This document shows, in pieces, positions 1 to 12,559 of a stretch of 64,000 bases of DNA. The stretch is from Sabellastarte sp. h YS-2021 (taxonomy: Eukaryota > Annelida > Polychaeta > Sabellida > Sabellidae), in contig OZ024929.1 in the NCBI GenBank assembly GCA_964017235.1, forward strand, positions 20,023,464-20,087,463. Direction: 5' to 3'. Position 1 is the first letter of the stretch; every line of letters starts with the position of its first letter. Position numbers and translations under genes: made by a program. The notes below the pieces were generated by a model. It saw only the letters and a program-made list of their open reading frames with translations, ran no database searches and was not told the origin of the DNA.

Positions 1-90
1 TCCCAAAAATTTTTCCCGCCCCTATAGTTTTAAAGAAAGATAAGAAGGAAAGAAAAATTTGAAAGGCTAAGAAGTTATTCAAGGGAGACC

Positions 91-170
91 ATAATCCTGC
101 GGCGGCGGCGGTGATCAGTCGAACTTCAGTGAAAACAAATAAGCGTCCCTGACGGGCCGCTTAATTAATT
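91..170 (+). mobile_element. Helitron-like 3' terminus (GGC run plus hairpin)
   Basis: A run of GGC triplets at 99-112 is followed by an imperfect hairpin at 141-162 (arms AAGCGTCCC and GGGCCGCTT, one internal mismatch, loop TGAC) and then AATTAATT. The order GC-rich triplets, hairpin, AATTA recurs at about 22.7, 29.9 and 58.2 kb, so I read this as the 3' end of a related non-autonomous element whose body lies left of the window. The Helitron/Helentron assignment is inference. Confidence 0.4.
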
Positions 171-298
171 CCAGTTAACATCTTAAAAATCAAGAACTAG
201 ACTAAGTTAGCTTTTCATCCCACTGCAACATTTATATGATACATCAATGACCAAAGCTTCGGTTTCAGCGAATCAAACTGGAACAAAGACCTGCTTAC

Positions 299-358
299 CT
301 TGTTGGTCAGACCACTCAGGGATGAGGACATGTTGTTTAGAAGTGAACCATCCTTCAC
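299..358 (-). CDS. ARFGAP1: ARFGAP1 internal exon, start of second ALPS segment
   Basis: A 60-nt exon of 20 codons, phase 0 at both ends. The acceptor is ...ttacag at 359-360 and the donor is gtaagc beginning at 298. It encodes VKDGSLLNNMSSSLSGLTNK, which matches the ArfGAP1 region written VKEGK(I/L)FDDVSSGVSQLASKV in vertebrates. That region is the second ALPS motif: a Ser/Thr-rich amphipathic helix with regularly spaced bulky hydrophobics that binds highly curved Golgi-derived membranes. The preceding exon at 52865-52930 ends ...TVNEK in phase 0, so the joined reading NEK-VKDG is in frame. The vertebrate protein has about eight more residues at this join, so a very small extra exon may be hidden in the 52-kb intron. 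The downstream exons and the C-terminus lie outside the window. Confidence 0.88.
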
Positions 359-703
359 CTGTAACACATCAAAGTAGAAGACACTGAAGATAGAGTTGAT
401 TTACAATGAACAGACTCAATGACAGAGGACCACCATTTTAAGTTGTCTTCTAAGCCAATGTATCTGCCTGTGTCCACGTTTTAAACAATTGGCTGGACAT
501 ATTCTATCTGAATGATTTGTTACATATGGTCTTTTAATAATCAATGACCTACTTTGTAACTGCAGTTGTAGCATGAAACTGGTATGACTTACCAGAGAGG
601 TCAGAATGTTATAATTTTTCAGTCCTGCAGTGAAAAATTAGTTGTTGTTTTTTTGCACAATGCAACAAAATTTATGATGATGCACCATATAGACCAAACA
701 TAA

Positions 704-1260
704 TCCCGTTTCACACTACAGGCGGTATGTCATGCGGCTAAAAGTTTTTTTTCGGCGGCAGAACTGCCTCCAGGTCACCCCATTTTGTCTGAGTTGTTCA
801 CTCTACAGGCGGATGGTCACTGATTGGACACGTTTTTTTAACTGTCAATAACAGTAGAAAGACAATACTACAAATGTTAGTCGCCGAGAAGCAACTTCGA
901 CTCACCTTCGGTAGCCGTCGGACAAACACGTGGCAAAATGACCAATACCTTAACTCACCTTATGTCACTGTGTTACACTGAAAGACGTCTGAATCATAAC
1001 CTTATGTGTACCGTGAACCACACTTTCGGTTACTGTAGTCAGAAATTCATGTGTGAAATTGTCAGCGCATGCCCACGTACCCAAATCAGAGGGGGAAATT
1101 ATACACAGTTTAACTGGACTCGCAACTTCGCAAAGTAATGGACAGTTTGTTACTGACTTGCAAAGTCGTATACAGACGTCAGACGGTGATGTAAGGACAG
1201 GGATGTTTCACCAAACGCGGGTTACCGCGAGTGATAGCGGCTGTAGTGCAAAAGGGGTTA
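704..1260. mobile_element. Short terminal-inverted-repeat element (CACACTACAGG family)
   Basis: The left end at 704-735 carries TTCACACTACAGGCGGTAT. The right end at about 1230-1260 is its imperfect reverse complement (TGCACTACAGCCGCTAT on the minus strand). A related internal copy of the motif is at about 799-816, and the same terminal motif marks the foldback at 59122-59580. No transposase is present. No clear target duplication was found. Confidence 0.45.
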
Positions 1261-1280
1261 CCTACATGTGGAGGTTATAA

Positions 1281-2775
1281 ATCTGTACATAGATTCCTTT
1301 ATGACAAATTATACAAATTTTCACTTGTTATCCAAGATGTCAAGTAATTTCACACAAATGCCATATCAAAAAATACTCTGACAATTTATAACCTTTCATT
1401 AGTTTCCATAGACATCAACATTTTTTTACACGTGTCCTTTTGATACAATACAGAAAATTTTTCCTTTTCACCTTCTAATCTACCAAGCAGTCTTGTTACA
1501 GCTATTCCGTCTTACACTTTAACTCCTACATCTGTTTTACTTCAGTACTGACTTCACTACTTTTAGTCTTATTTACTTTAACCTTTTTCACTTCACAAGA
1601 AATTAATGCTATAAAATCACAGTAGAATTCCTTCAAAGATGATACAAATACTAGCAACAGAGTTATTGAATTCACTAGTCCTTTGTCCACGTTTAAACTA
1701 ATAATGCTATCTCCTCTTTCCAGATTCATCTGGCTTTCTGGTGCGACAGCGAGTGAGGGGGGCGAGGAGGAGGGCATCCTTCCAAAATAGATGGTAATTA
1801 CCATCTACTGTCTCGTAGACTGTATAAGGTTAATGGTTCAATTTGTTTTGCTGAGAAGGAAAGAAGGAATTTTTTTTTTCAACCACAGACATTTGTAAGA
1901 GAGGCACTGCCCGCAAGTTCCCTTTTCATAATTTTTTTCAGTCTCATACTTTGTTTCATTTTTTGTCCTTAAATGGTAAAGCTTTTAACAGAATGCAATG
2001 ACAAACCCATTTAAAAGAAATTTCAATGATTCATGACTGTTATAATTTTTTAAAAATTTGAAAACACCAAAAATTTTTCTTTCTACATTTGATGGTGAAA
2101 TTGTTTACAAAATCCATTTGGAGTATTTTCAACAACAGAATTCTTTTTTTCATTTAATGTAGCACCTATTTTGAGGACATTACAATTATTATTATTATAT
2201 TAACGTCATATTGAAAATGCATCCGTAATAAGCTTACTGCCACTAGTGCCCCATTTACCAAAATTACACAAGATAATACTAAAAGATCATAAGTTTAGCA
2301 CAAAACTGCTGCAAAAGTAACAAATTCTACAAAGATCTTGAAGTAAAGTTTCCAAAATATGATACAGATAATCAATATATAAAGTGGCAATGATAGAACA
2401 ACATTGGAAAATGCTACCTTATGAATGAGGTATTAAAAATGATCATATTGAAATGAACACTTTTGGTATCTATGTCAACTGACACTGAAACTCGATTTAA
2501 ACCTCACAGACAAATATAACAAAAACAACGTTTTTCCTGACCCCTGTCACGGTAAGGCTGCACCTTTCCTTATAGTTGTATCCACATGTATTGTATTTCC
2601 AATTAATGACTTCAGTGTTATGGCTCAAACAAGAGATCCATGTATTATTAGGGTAGTACACTTTGAAGAATGAGCCGCCCTAAATATCCATCCCACCCCA
2701 CTCTTTCTCCACCACTCCGTATGTATTTCTCTACAGTTCACTTATGATTGTTTTAAACATTTTTTAAACAAGGCT
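1281..2775. other. Intron sequence, nothing recognised
   Basis: AT-rich intron sequence. I see no exon, RNA gene or repeat here; the small ORFs have no recognisable domain. Confidence 0.6.
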
Positions 2776-3006
2776 AAAAGGGATTTCAGTCTACCAGCAT
2801 GAGCCGCAGAGCCATCAGAGAAATGAGTAGTGCACTGAAACGGCCACCCAGCCCAGTACTAAATTAAATGTAGTCCACTGCTGCTAAGTAACTTCAATAA
2901 GGAGGCAGGCACTCATCACGCTAACTCCACAATTCATGAAAGTCCGGAGACAAAAAAGAAAAAAAAAAAAATCCCTAGCAGTGTGAGCCTCGCTACAGCT
3001 CGCGCC
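2776..3006 (-). mobile_element. 5S rRNA-derived SINE (SINE3-like), minus copy
   Basis: Read on the minus strand, this stretch resembles the internal control region of 5S rRNA: GAAGTTA..TTAGCAGC, then TTTAGTACTGGGCTGGGTGGCCG. It matches a plus-strand copy at 53429-53640 along most of its length, including the segment before the poly-T tract and the 3' flank. It is too diverged and too extended to be a functional 5S gene. SINE3-type elements use the 5S-type internal RNA polymerase III promoter. Confidence 0.6.
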
Positions 3007-3044
3007 GAAAAAGCAGTCCGATACTGAAAAAAAAACATTCCAAG

Positions 3045-3240
3045 TTGTGTCGATTTATTTCTTTATTTGGGGTTTTATGTCGCTTTCAACACTGTACAGG
3101 TCATATCACAATGGGTAGTTGGAAGGGCAGAGGAAACCAGTACATAGAGTCCGTTAGGGTTCTGTACTGTAAACTGCCGACCAACGGCAAGCAACCACCA
3201 GCTTTCCCCCGACCTCAGAGGTGGGAGGCGAGAATGTTAC
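3045..3240 (-). mobile_element. tRNA-derived SINE, minus copy with internal deletion
   Basis: Same family as 11687-11919. The 3' tail is at 3055-3080 (minus-strand reading ends GACATAAAACCCCAAATAAA) and the tRNA head is at about 3205-3238. The box B region present in the 11.8-kb copy is deleted here: the sequence jumps from the AGCTTTCCC stretch straight to the segment next to box A. The 5' end directly abuts the MITE at 3241. Confidence 0.65.
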
Positions 3241-3713
3241 CACTCTGTACAAACGCCCCCTCCCTATTAATCGCCCCTCTCCCCTCCACTCAACCTTTGT
3301 AAAGTTCATATTTCGGGGCTTTACATCCCTCTCAACAGCCAGTACCTTTGCGTTTTAGTACTTCCCCAACTGAATACCGCTTGGAGAAATCTGCGTGACA
3401 CACTAACACACGCACTCACACACATGATGCATTTCTATCTCCTTCCCAACGGGAGACATGGCAGTTTTTTTATCACAGTCTTCACATACGCATTAAAATC
3501 TGTAAAAAAGTATAATTTCTTCAGATTTAAGGTTTGTTTCTTATATGTTAAGCTCTTCCACCATTATACATGCTGGCAAGTGAGATCATGGCTGCAAGTG
3601 TCCATTATTACTCATTGCCACTGGACTCGACATTTGATTTTTTTATCTGTAATAGTCACTCTCCCATTTGAAAAATGCATCCCCCCCGGGTGTTTATAAG
3701 GATAAATATGGTA
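3241..3713. mobile_element. MITE-like repeat, copy 1
   Basis: Alignable by eye with 50789-51226: both share CCCTATTAATC near the left end, a ...GGCAGTTTT... middle, and GCATCCCCCCGGG...TATA.GGATAA at the right end. The right end (reverse complement CCATATTTATCCTTATA) pairs with the left terminus of copy 2 (CCATATTTATCTGTATA), so these are terminal inverted repeats. The left terminus of this copy is missing where it meets the SINE. Confidence 0.55.
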
Positions 3714-4064
3714 GTGATTATATGTCAAAAAATTGATTCACTGGGCCATGGAGATCCACAGACTTTAAAAGCTCACCAGCAAATATAGCTATTCTTTGCA
3801 TCACAATACCATGGTGTTTCTTTTGGGAGTGCTTTCACATACCGGTAAATTACATTACACCCACTACTTTTGTTCAGATCACATACCCAAGAGTGCTGTA
3901 CATGTCTTTATATTTCAAAAAATACCCTGTGACTTGCAGATCTTGTATCCATTCTCCCTCATGGCCCTGCTTTATGTCAGATTGCGTAAGTAATCTGCCT
4001 TGGATAGCATTTCATTATGGCTGAATTTTCCCTGGAAGCCAATATAGAGAATCTTAATGTAATT

Positions 4065-4520
4065 TAGGGGTGTCACAACTAGCTGATTAATCGATGATGG
4101 TTAGAATAATGCTATGTATTGATATCATATTTTAAAGTATGAATAAGCGCTCCATGTAGTAAAGATGGCAAAAGGTCTTAATCGATCAAGAATGTGCATA
4201 TTGTCACAGAAAGTACCACTAAAATCCAACTACAGCCATGTTTTCTCCATTGTTTACACATTCATGTAAAACCGGAAGTACCAGTTACCTCTTACATTGC
4301 CCACTTCCTGTCTGAAATAAATGAAGCAGAAGTTGCAGGAAAATAAATTTTTACAGATTTTGGATATATGTTTTCATTTTACTTCACACATTTATTATTT
4401 TCATTGCCTCTTAGAATATGAAACTTTAGATTTTTGGCAGTTTTATGTGACAATTATTGTCAACACGAATAACACTTGGCGATTACACAACATGAAATGT
4501 AAGGTGTTGTGACACCCCTA
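4065..4520. mobile_element. hAT-type MITE (456 bp)
   Basis: Perfect 15-bp terminal inverted repeats TAGGGGTGTCACAAC. The flanking octamers ATGTAATT (4057-4064) and AGCTAATT (4521-4528) agree at 6 of 8 positions, consistent with an aged 8-bp target duplication. The TAGGG terminus and 8-bp duplication are hAT superfamily hallmarks. No transposase ORF is present. Confidence 0.75.
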
Positions 4521-4529
4521 AGCTAATTT

Positions 4530-5377
4530 ATTTTTTTTGGATAAAAAATGTATAAAAGTTTTATAAGGTTATGGTTTTATATAGGCCATCCATGATAGAC
4601 AAACACAGTTTTTGACAAGTTGACATAATTTCAACAATAACTAGAAAGCACTCATAGATCACAAACATCCACCCAAAACAGCGTAGTATTCCCATGTTAT
4701 AATTTCGCTTGAATACTGCTTTAGTTTATTTTAAGCCTCATAATGGGACACTGAAAATTTGGGATTTTTTTGTGTCCAGATTGAAGAAAGATATTATCTG
4801 AATTTTCCCCCAAATTAATTACACTTCTTATTGTGATTAGGTGCCCTACCCAAATAAAAATTTTCACAAAGAAGCATTCAATAGTTTTGAAGTAATTGCA
4901 AACACAGACCAACAAATGAACACACCCGAAAACCCTTGGCGGAACGAATAAACAAATCCTGTAAGTGTCCATTAATTTTGAATAAATATTAAATACATAC
5001 TGAAGATAGTTCCTAGTGCATTTTCATGGTTGCATATCCCCATCAGCCTATCACATACACTTACATCTATTTAGATGTAACATTCTGTATCTATCAAACA
5101 CGCCTGCAATAGTGCCCATGTTTGCATTAATGCCCACTATCAAAAGTTCAAAACATATACATGTGTAAATGCCTGAACTCCTTCCACCAAAATACAGAGT
5201 CCAGATTGTTTAAGGAATTTTTATATATTCTCACTTAATTTTAAAAGGCTTAACTTTAGGAAAAGTTAATAATTTTAGCCATATTACAAAAATAGGTATA
5301 ACCATAAAATGACAGTGGAATTTCTCCATACTTTAAGAAATTTGAAAATTTTAATTATTTAAATGTAGCTTTTATAA
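4530..5377. other. Intron sequence, nothing recognised
   Basis: AT-rich sequence between the hAT MITE and the foldback element. No exon or repeat was recognised. Confidence 0.55.
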
Positions 5378-5783
5378 GCTACAAGCTTACCATGTGGTAC
5401 TGAATGCTCTCTCAGGAGGCTGCAGGTATTGTCCAACGTTCAAGAAAAATAGACGTTTAGTACTGGTTGATGCCTCAACAGGAAGGCGAACCCTGTAGTG
5501 TAATACTGCCTAAACCTCCTTCTTTCAAGAACTGGAACACCTATGAATTGTGGTAAAACCTTAGGTACTAGCTGGAGTTATGGTAGATGGGGATGTGAAG
5601 ACTGGCGTCTGATAGGTCTCCTAGTCAAGCGGCCAACGAGAAAGAAGGAAGTTTAAGTGGTATTACACTATGGGGTTCACCTTCATGTTGAGGGATCGGC
5701 CAGTACTAAACGTCTATTTTTCTTCGCCATTGCCTGCGGCCTCCCGAGATAGCATTCAGTTCCACATGGTAAGCTATTGTAGC
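5378..5783. mobile_element. Foldback element with arms of about 140 bp
   Basis: The left arm (about 5378-5525) and the reverse complement of the right arm (about 5640-5783) align over roughly 140 bp. Shared landmarks are GCTTACCATGTGG, CTGAATGCT.TCTC, GAAAAATAGACGTTTAGTAC and AACCTCCTTCTTTC. The spacer is about 110 bp with no ORF. Long imperfect arms around a short spacer fit a foldback-type non-autonomous transposon. I could not fix a target duplication. Confidence 0.7.
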
Positions 5784-7830
5784 GCAATAAAATGTAAGGA
5801 TTTTGATTTACTCAAAATGAACCTGGCAAAACAAATGAGAGAAGGTCATGTAAGGGGATTTCATATCTGGATTGTCAAACAGAATAATTATTACATTACT
5901 GTTTTACAATGTGAGGAAATCAAATAGTACACAATTTTTTAATTTAACTCAGCCGTGAACTACTTTTTTAATTTTTAACTCAGCCTGCAAAACTACTGTT
6001 TTACTAAAAATATTTCTGTGATTTTCTTTTTTGTACAGGTATCACAGAGAAACTTTACATTATACCTCCACAAAATAAAACAATTTTATTTTTCTCCCCA
6101 AACTATCACATTGTAAACTTATTTTATAATTTTTTTCAACTAATGAGGATAGGGTATTTGTATAGTACTTCAATCTTTGAACAATTGCCAAATATTCTAT
6201 AAACTATTTATTTAAATGTGAAAGCTTGCATATAATTCACATTTCCAACATATACCTTGGAAGAGATTTGCCCAGCTGCAATTTTTCTTCAAAAAATTCC
6301 ACAATTGAATTTTTCCAGAAGATAAAATGTGGGTTAAAGATGCATATACGTCATGGACTGGAAGTACGGTAAACTGGGGCACATTTTACCCAAATTACCT
6401 TCAATTAAAGGCTCTGTGACAACATCTTAAGAATCCAAATACTCTAAAACTGACCATGGTGTAAAATTCACACTAATCAAAATGCACCACCAAGGGAAAA
6501 TCTGCCTTGAAAATTACCATATTTTTTTTCACCATATTTACGACATTTACTATTGTTTTATCCTCTTTTCTTTTCTTTCTGAGTACAGAATATCAGTGAC
6601 TTTTGTCCAGTTTGTACACAGTGGTTATTTTTCATATACTTTTGAGAATACCACATTTCTTACCACAACATGAAAGATGAACACTGAAGGGAAGATAAAA
6701 GTTGATTTTGCCCACATGAGTTTGCTGTCAAACTCTGCAGGGAAATCCTTTCATCCTCTTTAATAATTAAATTCAACCAGAGTCAAAAGAAAGTTAAAAT
6801 GGAGCACTTTAATCAAATTTTTGGATTTGTAAAGAATCTTCTTGTTCGCCAAAGCACTGTCAGGCTCATGAGAGTAAAAATGAGAGATTAGTCTTTACTT
6901 AGCCACTGTTATAAATAATATATTCTGGTAATCTTGTCAATGTTAGTGCACTGTGAATATATTTTGAAAATTATTGATGACATCCACCAAGGTAGACTTT
7001 TGTTTTTGTGTAATATATGCACAGTTCGCGATTATGCCGTCCGAGTATGTTAAACACGCGGTATTTCAGATTTGGACGCGAATTTCGGTTGTCAGTGCGT
7101 CCATCAGGACGCGATTTTTATGCAGAAAATATTTCTGCTTTAGAAGCGAATTTCGGTTGGCCGGAAGCGTAGATATGCACGCAATATATATAACACTGAA
7201 GATGCCCTTTATATTTTAAAATTAAATAGTTTCGAGCGACTTCCTGGCAAGTTGTTTACGTTCACCATTTTTAAGCGAGATTTCATGCGTGACGAGATCC
7301 TTCCAAAACAGCCAGTGAGTGCTGGTGTTGTACACTAGCAAATCTACTCAAAACGTTATATATCGAAAGAAAGCCTGATCTCTGCATGGAAAGAATCGAA
7401 ACAACAAGCCAGGACGGTGAACTTTCGTTGGAGACGAACTACACTAACTCTCGGAAACTCTTGATATTTAACCCCGGAAAGTCCATTGGAAAATAAAAGC
7501 TGTAACAAATATTCAATAGGGAATGCAACAAAAGAACTATCTCTCTGGAACTACCCAATGAATTTTTATCAAACAAAAAGCAACAGAAACTACAAATATT
7601 TTCCTTTCAAACAGTATCAATGCCATATTTGTAGCTTAAATAAAATAATCAGACAAAAAAAAATCACTCTAATTGCACTAAAATGAAGTTGGTTGACTGG
7701 AGTTCAGCTTTTAAAAATATTTTCAAAATTGATTTATTGACAGATACATATTATTTATCAGTAGAAAGAAAATTGAACAGTGCTTCTATATATTTAAATG
7801 TATCCAGAAATAAAGGAGAAAATTTAAAAT
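5784..7830. other. Intron sequence, nothing recognised
   Basis: AT-rich sequence. A somewhat GC-richer patch at about 7020-7180 contains two GCGAATTTCGGTTG copies roughly 70 bp apart. No domain-bearing ORF was found. Confidence 0.55.
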
Positions 7831-7917
7831 ATTATTTGTACCCCATTTTCACACAATGGTACCCAGATTTTGATGTGCCATAAGGTACAAGGTACCCACC
7901 ATTTCATAACGCTAATG
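7831..7917 (+). repeat. Dispersed repeat, plus copy
   Basis: Contains TTTGTACCCCATTTTC and ACAAGGTACCC.CC.CATTTCATAA. It matches the reverse complement of 44632-44716, so it belongs to a dispersed family whose type I cannot name. Confidence 0.45.
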
Positions 7918-8159
7918 CAAACACTGGACTCAGAAAAAAATTATTGGGACTCCATTTTTTGGACGTCATGTAGTCCGTTGGACTCCATATTTTAGAGGTA
8001 CTTTGCCAACCCTGATATGGGTACTGTATGACTTTTGGAAAAACAGCCAGCCCTGACCAAAGTGTGTACTTTGAGAGATTATCCCCCTTTACTCCAGAAT
8101 GCTGCAGGTATAATGAACTCCTGTAAGTCTGCAAATTTAAATTCAACTGTTTAAGTCAA

Positions 8160-9750
8160 TGATGGATACCAATACAAAGACTTGGAGCAAGTCTACCAAA
8201 AAGGAGGTTATATCATTGGTGGCATGCATTTGTTTACAAAAAAGCTTAAAGTGTTATAAACAAACTTTGATGAAGTTTTCAGAAAATGTCAACAAAAGCA
8301 CAAGAAACAAATAATTAGATTTTGGTGGTGATCACTGTCTCGATACAGGAATTTATCATCATTGCACTCGTATGCAATATTGGAGGTGTTAGGCCCTGCT
8401 GAAACTATGCATTCTCAGTACTCTTGTTTTATTTCTTTATTTCATCCAATATCTGCATTTTTTATGATGAAATATGGAATTCTTTGAAAATTGCTTCAAT
8501 TTTCAGAGCGGTTTTGATTTATTTTGAGTGAACAGAAAATAATTATCCAGTTAGCCATCTTTTACACTAATTCTCTTATGATACATTCTTTGGTGCTTAA
8601 AATACTCTTAACCTATATATATATATATATATATAGGATATGTAATGGGATGTATTTTCTGTCAAGAAACTGAGCCTGTTGAAAGGTTACAGTGGCCTTT
8701 GCATCAGTGTAAATCTTGTTGGGCAACATTGTCCTTTCAAATGTGACTTTAGGGAATGTTATTATGTCCCATACCAATCATCTTTTAGAGAAAGTTGCAG
8801 GTCTTCAGTACTAAATCACTGAGAACACATCACTCCGAACTGTGAGCTCAGAGTATCTGAAATCAATGGCTCAATGAAGAAACCGTCAGGAAAAAGGGGA
8901 ATCCATAAAGTAACCAGGGACTGGTACCTTGTAAAATAAACGTCTACTCATATACCTTAGTTTCCAAGACTACAGAAATACCACTAGCAAAAATAAAATG
9001 CCTTTCAGTGGCACTGTATCTGCCAAGGCTTCCATAATATTTTTTTTTCCATGGATAAAAGTTAGAATCTTATTGACATAACAATCCTGTATGATCAAGT
9101 TTAAGCTCCAAATCACATAAATCACTCAACCTCTTTCAATTTTTTTTCCAACATATTCATGATTTATCATATATCACTATAAAGTTACAAAAGTTTAGAA
9201 ATTGATGAGACGAAGGCAGATACTTCAAAACCATTGCAATATATCAACAACTAAATCATTAAGTAAATACATGTATTTGAAATTGCTAGAACTCAACAAA
9301 TATGAAGCAAATAAATTTCGGAATCAAATTAGTCAATGTCAGGAAGGTCTTAGTCTATGGGTCCATGTGCATCAACATACATCAAACAAGGTATAACGTA
9401 CAAGTACCTTTTTATAAATGTTCAAAAGTTTACATAAAATGGACTTTATATGAATGGGTATGAGTAAATTGACAATTTCTAGCATATATGGAGCCACAAC
9501 CACTGTACACTGTGTATAATGAACTCGTATATTGTACCACTTGTAAGATACGTTTGTGCACATGGACACACAGACAAAGGAATGCTTAAAACAAACCAGA
9601 TTCCAGTTCAAAGCGATAAGCACACTGTTTTTGCTTCTTAATAAAAAACATGGAATATTTCAGAGGGACTACTAAATTTAGTAGGAAATTTAGTCGCTGA
9701 ATTAGTATGAAATGCCTTTCTTAAACTGGTGTTTATAGGTATTATATTAC
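8160..9750. other. Intron sequence with a (TA)11 microsatellite at 8614-8635
   Basis: Apart from the 22-bp TA dinucleotide run, nothing was recognised in this stretch. Confidence 0.6.
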
Positions 9751-9751
9751 T

Positions 9752-10428
9752 TTGCTATATACATTTCAAAGCATTTTTCCCATTGCTATATAACTGTCAA
9801 AAGTATTTTTCCTGTTGCTATACACATTTCAAAATGAGTATTTTTCCGGTTGCTATATATGTTATGTACAAGCTGAGATTTTGTAAAAGTTGCAACATGT
9901 ACAAATTTTGGACCTGTACAAGTTGCAACTTGTACAAGCTCCATATCTATCAGTTAAACAGTGTATGTAAAACGGTAAAAAGGTATACTTCTTTGATGAG
10001 ATATCAAACTGTTGACCTGTATATTTCACAATTTTGTTGACAATTGTTACAATTTTAATGCATGTGTTTATATCATTTTAGAAGTTTAAGTCATTCTGAC
10101 CCAATGGAAGCTTGTATCTGACTTTTGGGTTTCTTGGAGTTGGTAATCTTTTGATTTATAATCATGTTTTCAGTCAACAATTTCCCTAAATTTGTTTGTT
10201 CTAAAACAAAGGGATACATAAAATTAATTGTTTTATGATGATAAAACCACATCTGAATTTTAAGACTATATGAGGATTTTATCAATGAAAAGCATGTGTC
10301 AATTACAAATATTACCGGATATACTATCATCTGTCCTCTGATATACTTCAGAAGTATTTTTCTGGTTGCTATGTACATTTCAAAGTATTTTTCCAGTTGC
10401 TATGTACATTTCAAAGTATTTTTCCGGT
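9752..10428. repeat. 31-bp minisatellite in two blocks
   Basis: Units of the form GCTATGTACATTTCAAAG plus TATTTTTCCGGTT repeat about three times at 9752-9862 and again at 10351-10428, with 488 bp of unrelated sequence between the blocks. Confidence 0.65.
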
Positions 10429-10439
10429 CTTTAATGGTG

Positions 10440-11670
10440 ATTTGGAACCACAATTTTCAGGGCATAACTGACCAGGGAGGGTCATGAAGATAGCTGTCTC
10501 TATTTCACTAATAAAGTGCAAACACAAATCCTTTATTTTCTCTCAAAAAGGCTACTGTCCTACATGTTATTTTCCTAAAATAGAGCACTCTTTTGCAAAG
10601 AATTCTGTTTTCTTTTGTCGGTCTTAGACATTATTGCCATAGAGAGTATCAGTTAAGCATGACTTATAGCACAAAATGTTTTAAGGCATATCTTATCAGT
10701 ACTCTGTTAAATCATTTGAGAATTTAACTGCTACAAATCGACGAACATTCTGATTACACAGTAAGAAAAAACATCCAAGAATCAGCTATTTTCAGCCAAA
10801 CCACAAGTTGACATATTAAACCCTAAAGAACCTTAGTTTTTAAATTTTTAAATTATTATTTTTTTGACATCAAAATTTGTTTATACAGCTTACATGTTAC
10901 TAGACAATACTTATGTAGCCTTCAAGTCAGAGACTAAAGTCAAGTTTAAGTACTCTTTTTGTTAATTTCAATTTTAGAGTGTTTGGATGTTACTGCATAA
11001 AATCCATGGTTGCATAAAAATTCAACATTAAAACTGCATAGTGATACTTTCTGTGACTTAGCAATAGCATTGTGTTCACATGTATATGTTTACAACTGTG
11101 ATGTTATGACACTTATCATGGATGACAGTATTAGTCATGGTGGTAGGACTTTCAAATTTTAAAACAATCGATTACATGTATTTTACAGAAACCTTACGGT
11201 CTTACTGGATGGGTATATACTGATGTTTAAGTCTGGCTATCCCAGTGTTGAATGCCATTTAAGGCAGCAAACTTCAGTCAGCCAATTATTCTGGGCAAAA
11301 TCTGCACCTGGAGAAGACTACAAAATCCCCAATTGAAGATAATAATTGTGTAAAAGGCAGTGTTTTGAAACATTTCCTGACACAAGCACCCTTGTATTGG
11401 TCCCATAGATCCAGTCTATGCATCTTAACTAACCACTGGAAATTAGAAAGGCGGACCCATTCCTCTAAACCCAGGTCTGACAGTCCATATGTACCCTCAT
11501 CTGAAAATCCCCCCCCCCCCACATTTTTGCCAGAAAATTTGACAGCACTGAAGCTTATAGTTTTGAACTGTAATTGCAATATCAATATGCTACCTAAGCT
11601 CTGGTTTTTCATATCAATAAATAATTATATCTAACTCAGCAGTCTGCAAAGTTTTCTTAATCTACAGGTC
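10440..11670. other. Intron sequence, nothing recognised
   Basis: A homopolymer C run lies near 11511-11520. The 108-codon minus ORF at 11286-11612 has no recognisable domain and is not supported. Confidence 0.55.
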
Positions 11671-11686
11671 TTAATGAATTATTATA

Positions 11687-11919
11687 TTTATTTATTTGGG
11701 GTTTTTACGTCGCTTTCAACACTATACAGGTCATATCACAAAGGGTAGTTGGAAGGGCAGACGAAACCAGTACATACAGTTCATCAGGGTTCTGTACTGT
11801 AAACTGCCAACCAACGACAAGCAACTACCAGCTTTCCCACTTGAGGCCGAGCCGGGAACCGAACCCCGGCCTCAGAGGTGGGAGGCGAGAGTGTTACCAC
11901 TCTGCCACCGTGGCCCCCC
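11687..11919 (-). mobile_element. tRNA-derived SINE, full copy
   Basis: On the minus strand the tRNA-like head has box A TGGCAGAGTGG (11897-11907) and box B GGTTCGGTTCC (11855-11865), the RNA polymerase III promoter. A conserved body follows, then a tail ending ACCCCAAATAAATAAA. Near-perfect target duplications flank it: TAATGAATTATTATA at 11672-11686 and TAATAAATTATTATA at 11920-11934. Other copies are at 3045-3240 and 48411-48585. Confidence 0.85.
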
Positions 11920-12559
11920 TAATAAATTATTATAAACATTACAATCAGAAATTTTTGAATAATTGTCTCATGTCCCCATGTAAATCTACAAAACTATGGA
12001 TAATAATTATGAAAATTCTACGGCAATCTTTTCAATGTCCACTTTGTTGATAACTTAATATGTCTGAAACAATATTCAAAATGACAAATTTAACAGAATG
12101 GTACTTCAAGAACCTTTTCAAGAATTTTCTATACTATTTTTCCAACAAGTCTTTTTCCAACATACCTAATTTCCACCATGCCTGTTCTTCAATGTGCCAG
12201 GTATTTCTTACATCGGTGGAGCCTAACAATCAATTTTTTTCCCTTTAAAAGTCCATTTGGATATGTTACCAAAGGCTTGCAATTAAATGGATAGTATTGA
12301 ATACTGGATGAAAAATAACAGAAACACTGAGCTTTTGCTCACTGTTAGGAATATTTGAGACAAGAACATATTAAGTATTCAATGTGGCCCACTGAATCAG
12401 CTACATATCTCAGAGTTTCATCAAGCGAAAATGGTTGACTATACCGTACAGTGCTATGGGATGAAATCAATTTTCAAAAATTATATAAAGTAGCAAGGTC
12501 CAACATATAGTTAAAATTCACTCTATGACTTTATGAAATAAAAAATGTTATATTTTTTA

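Noticed and set aside
11286..11612. 108-codon minus-strand ORF
   Set aside because: Overlapped by an open frame on the other strand, includes a homopolymer-derived Gly run, and has no splice or domain support.
11840..11919. Functional tRNA gene
   Set aside because: Boxes A and B are present, but the sequence is flanked by a SINE body, tail and target duplication, and it has no plausible full cloverleaf.
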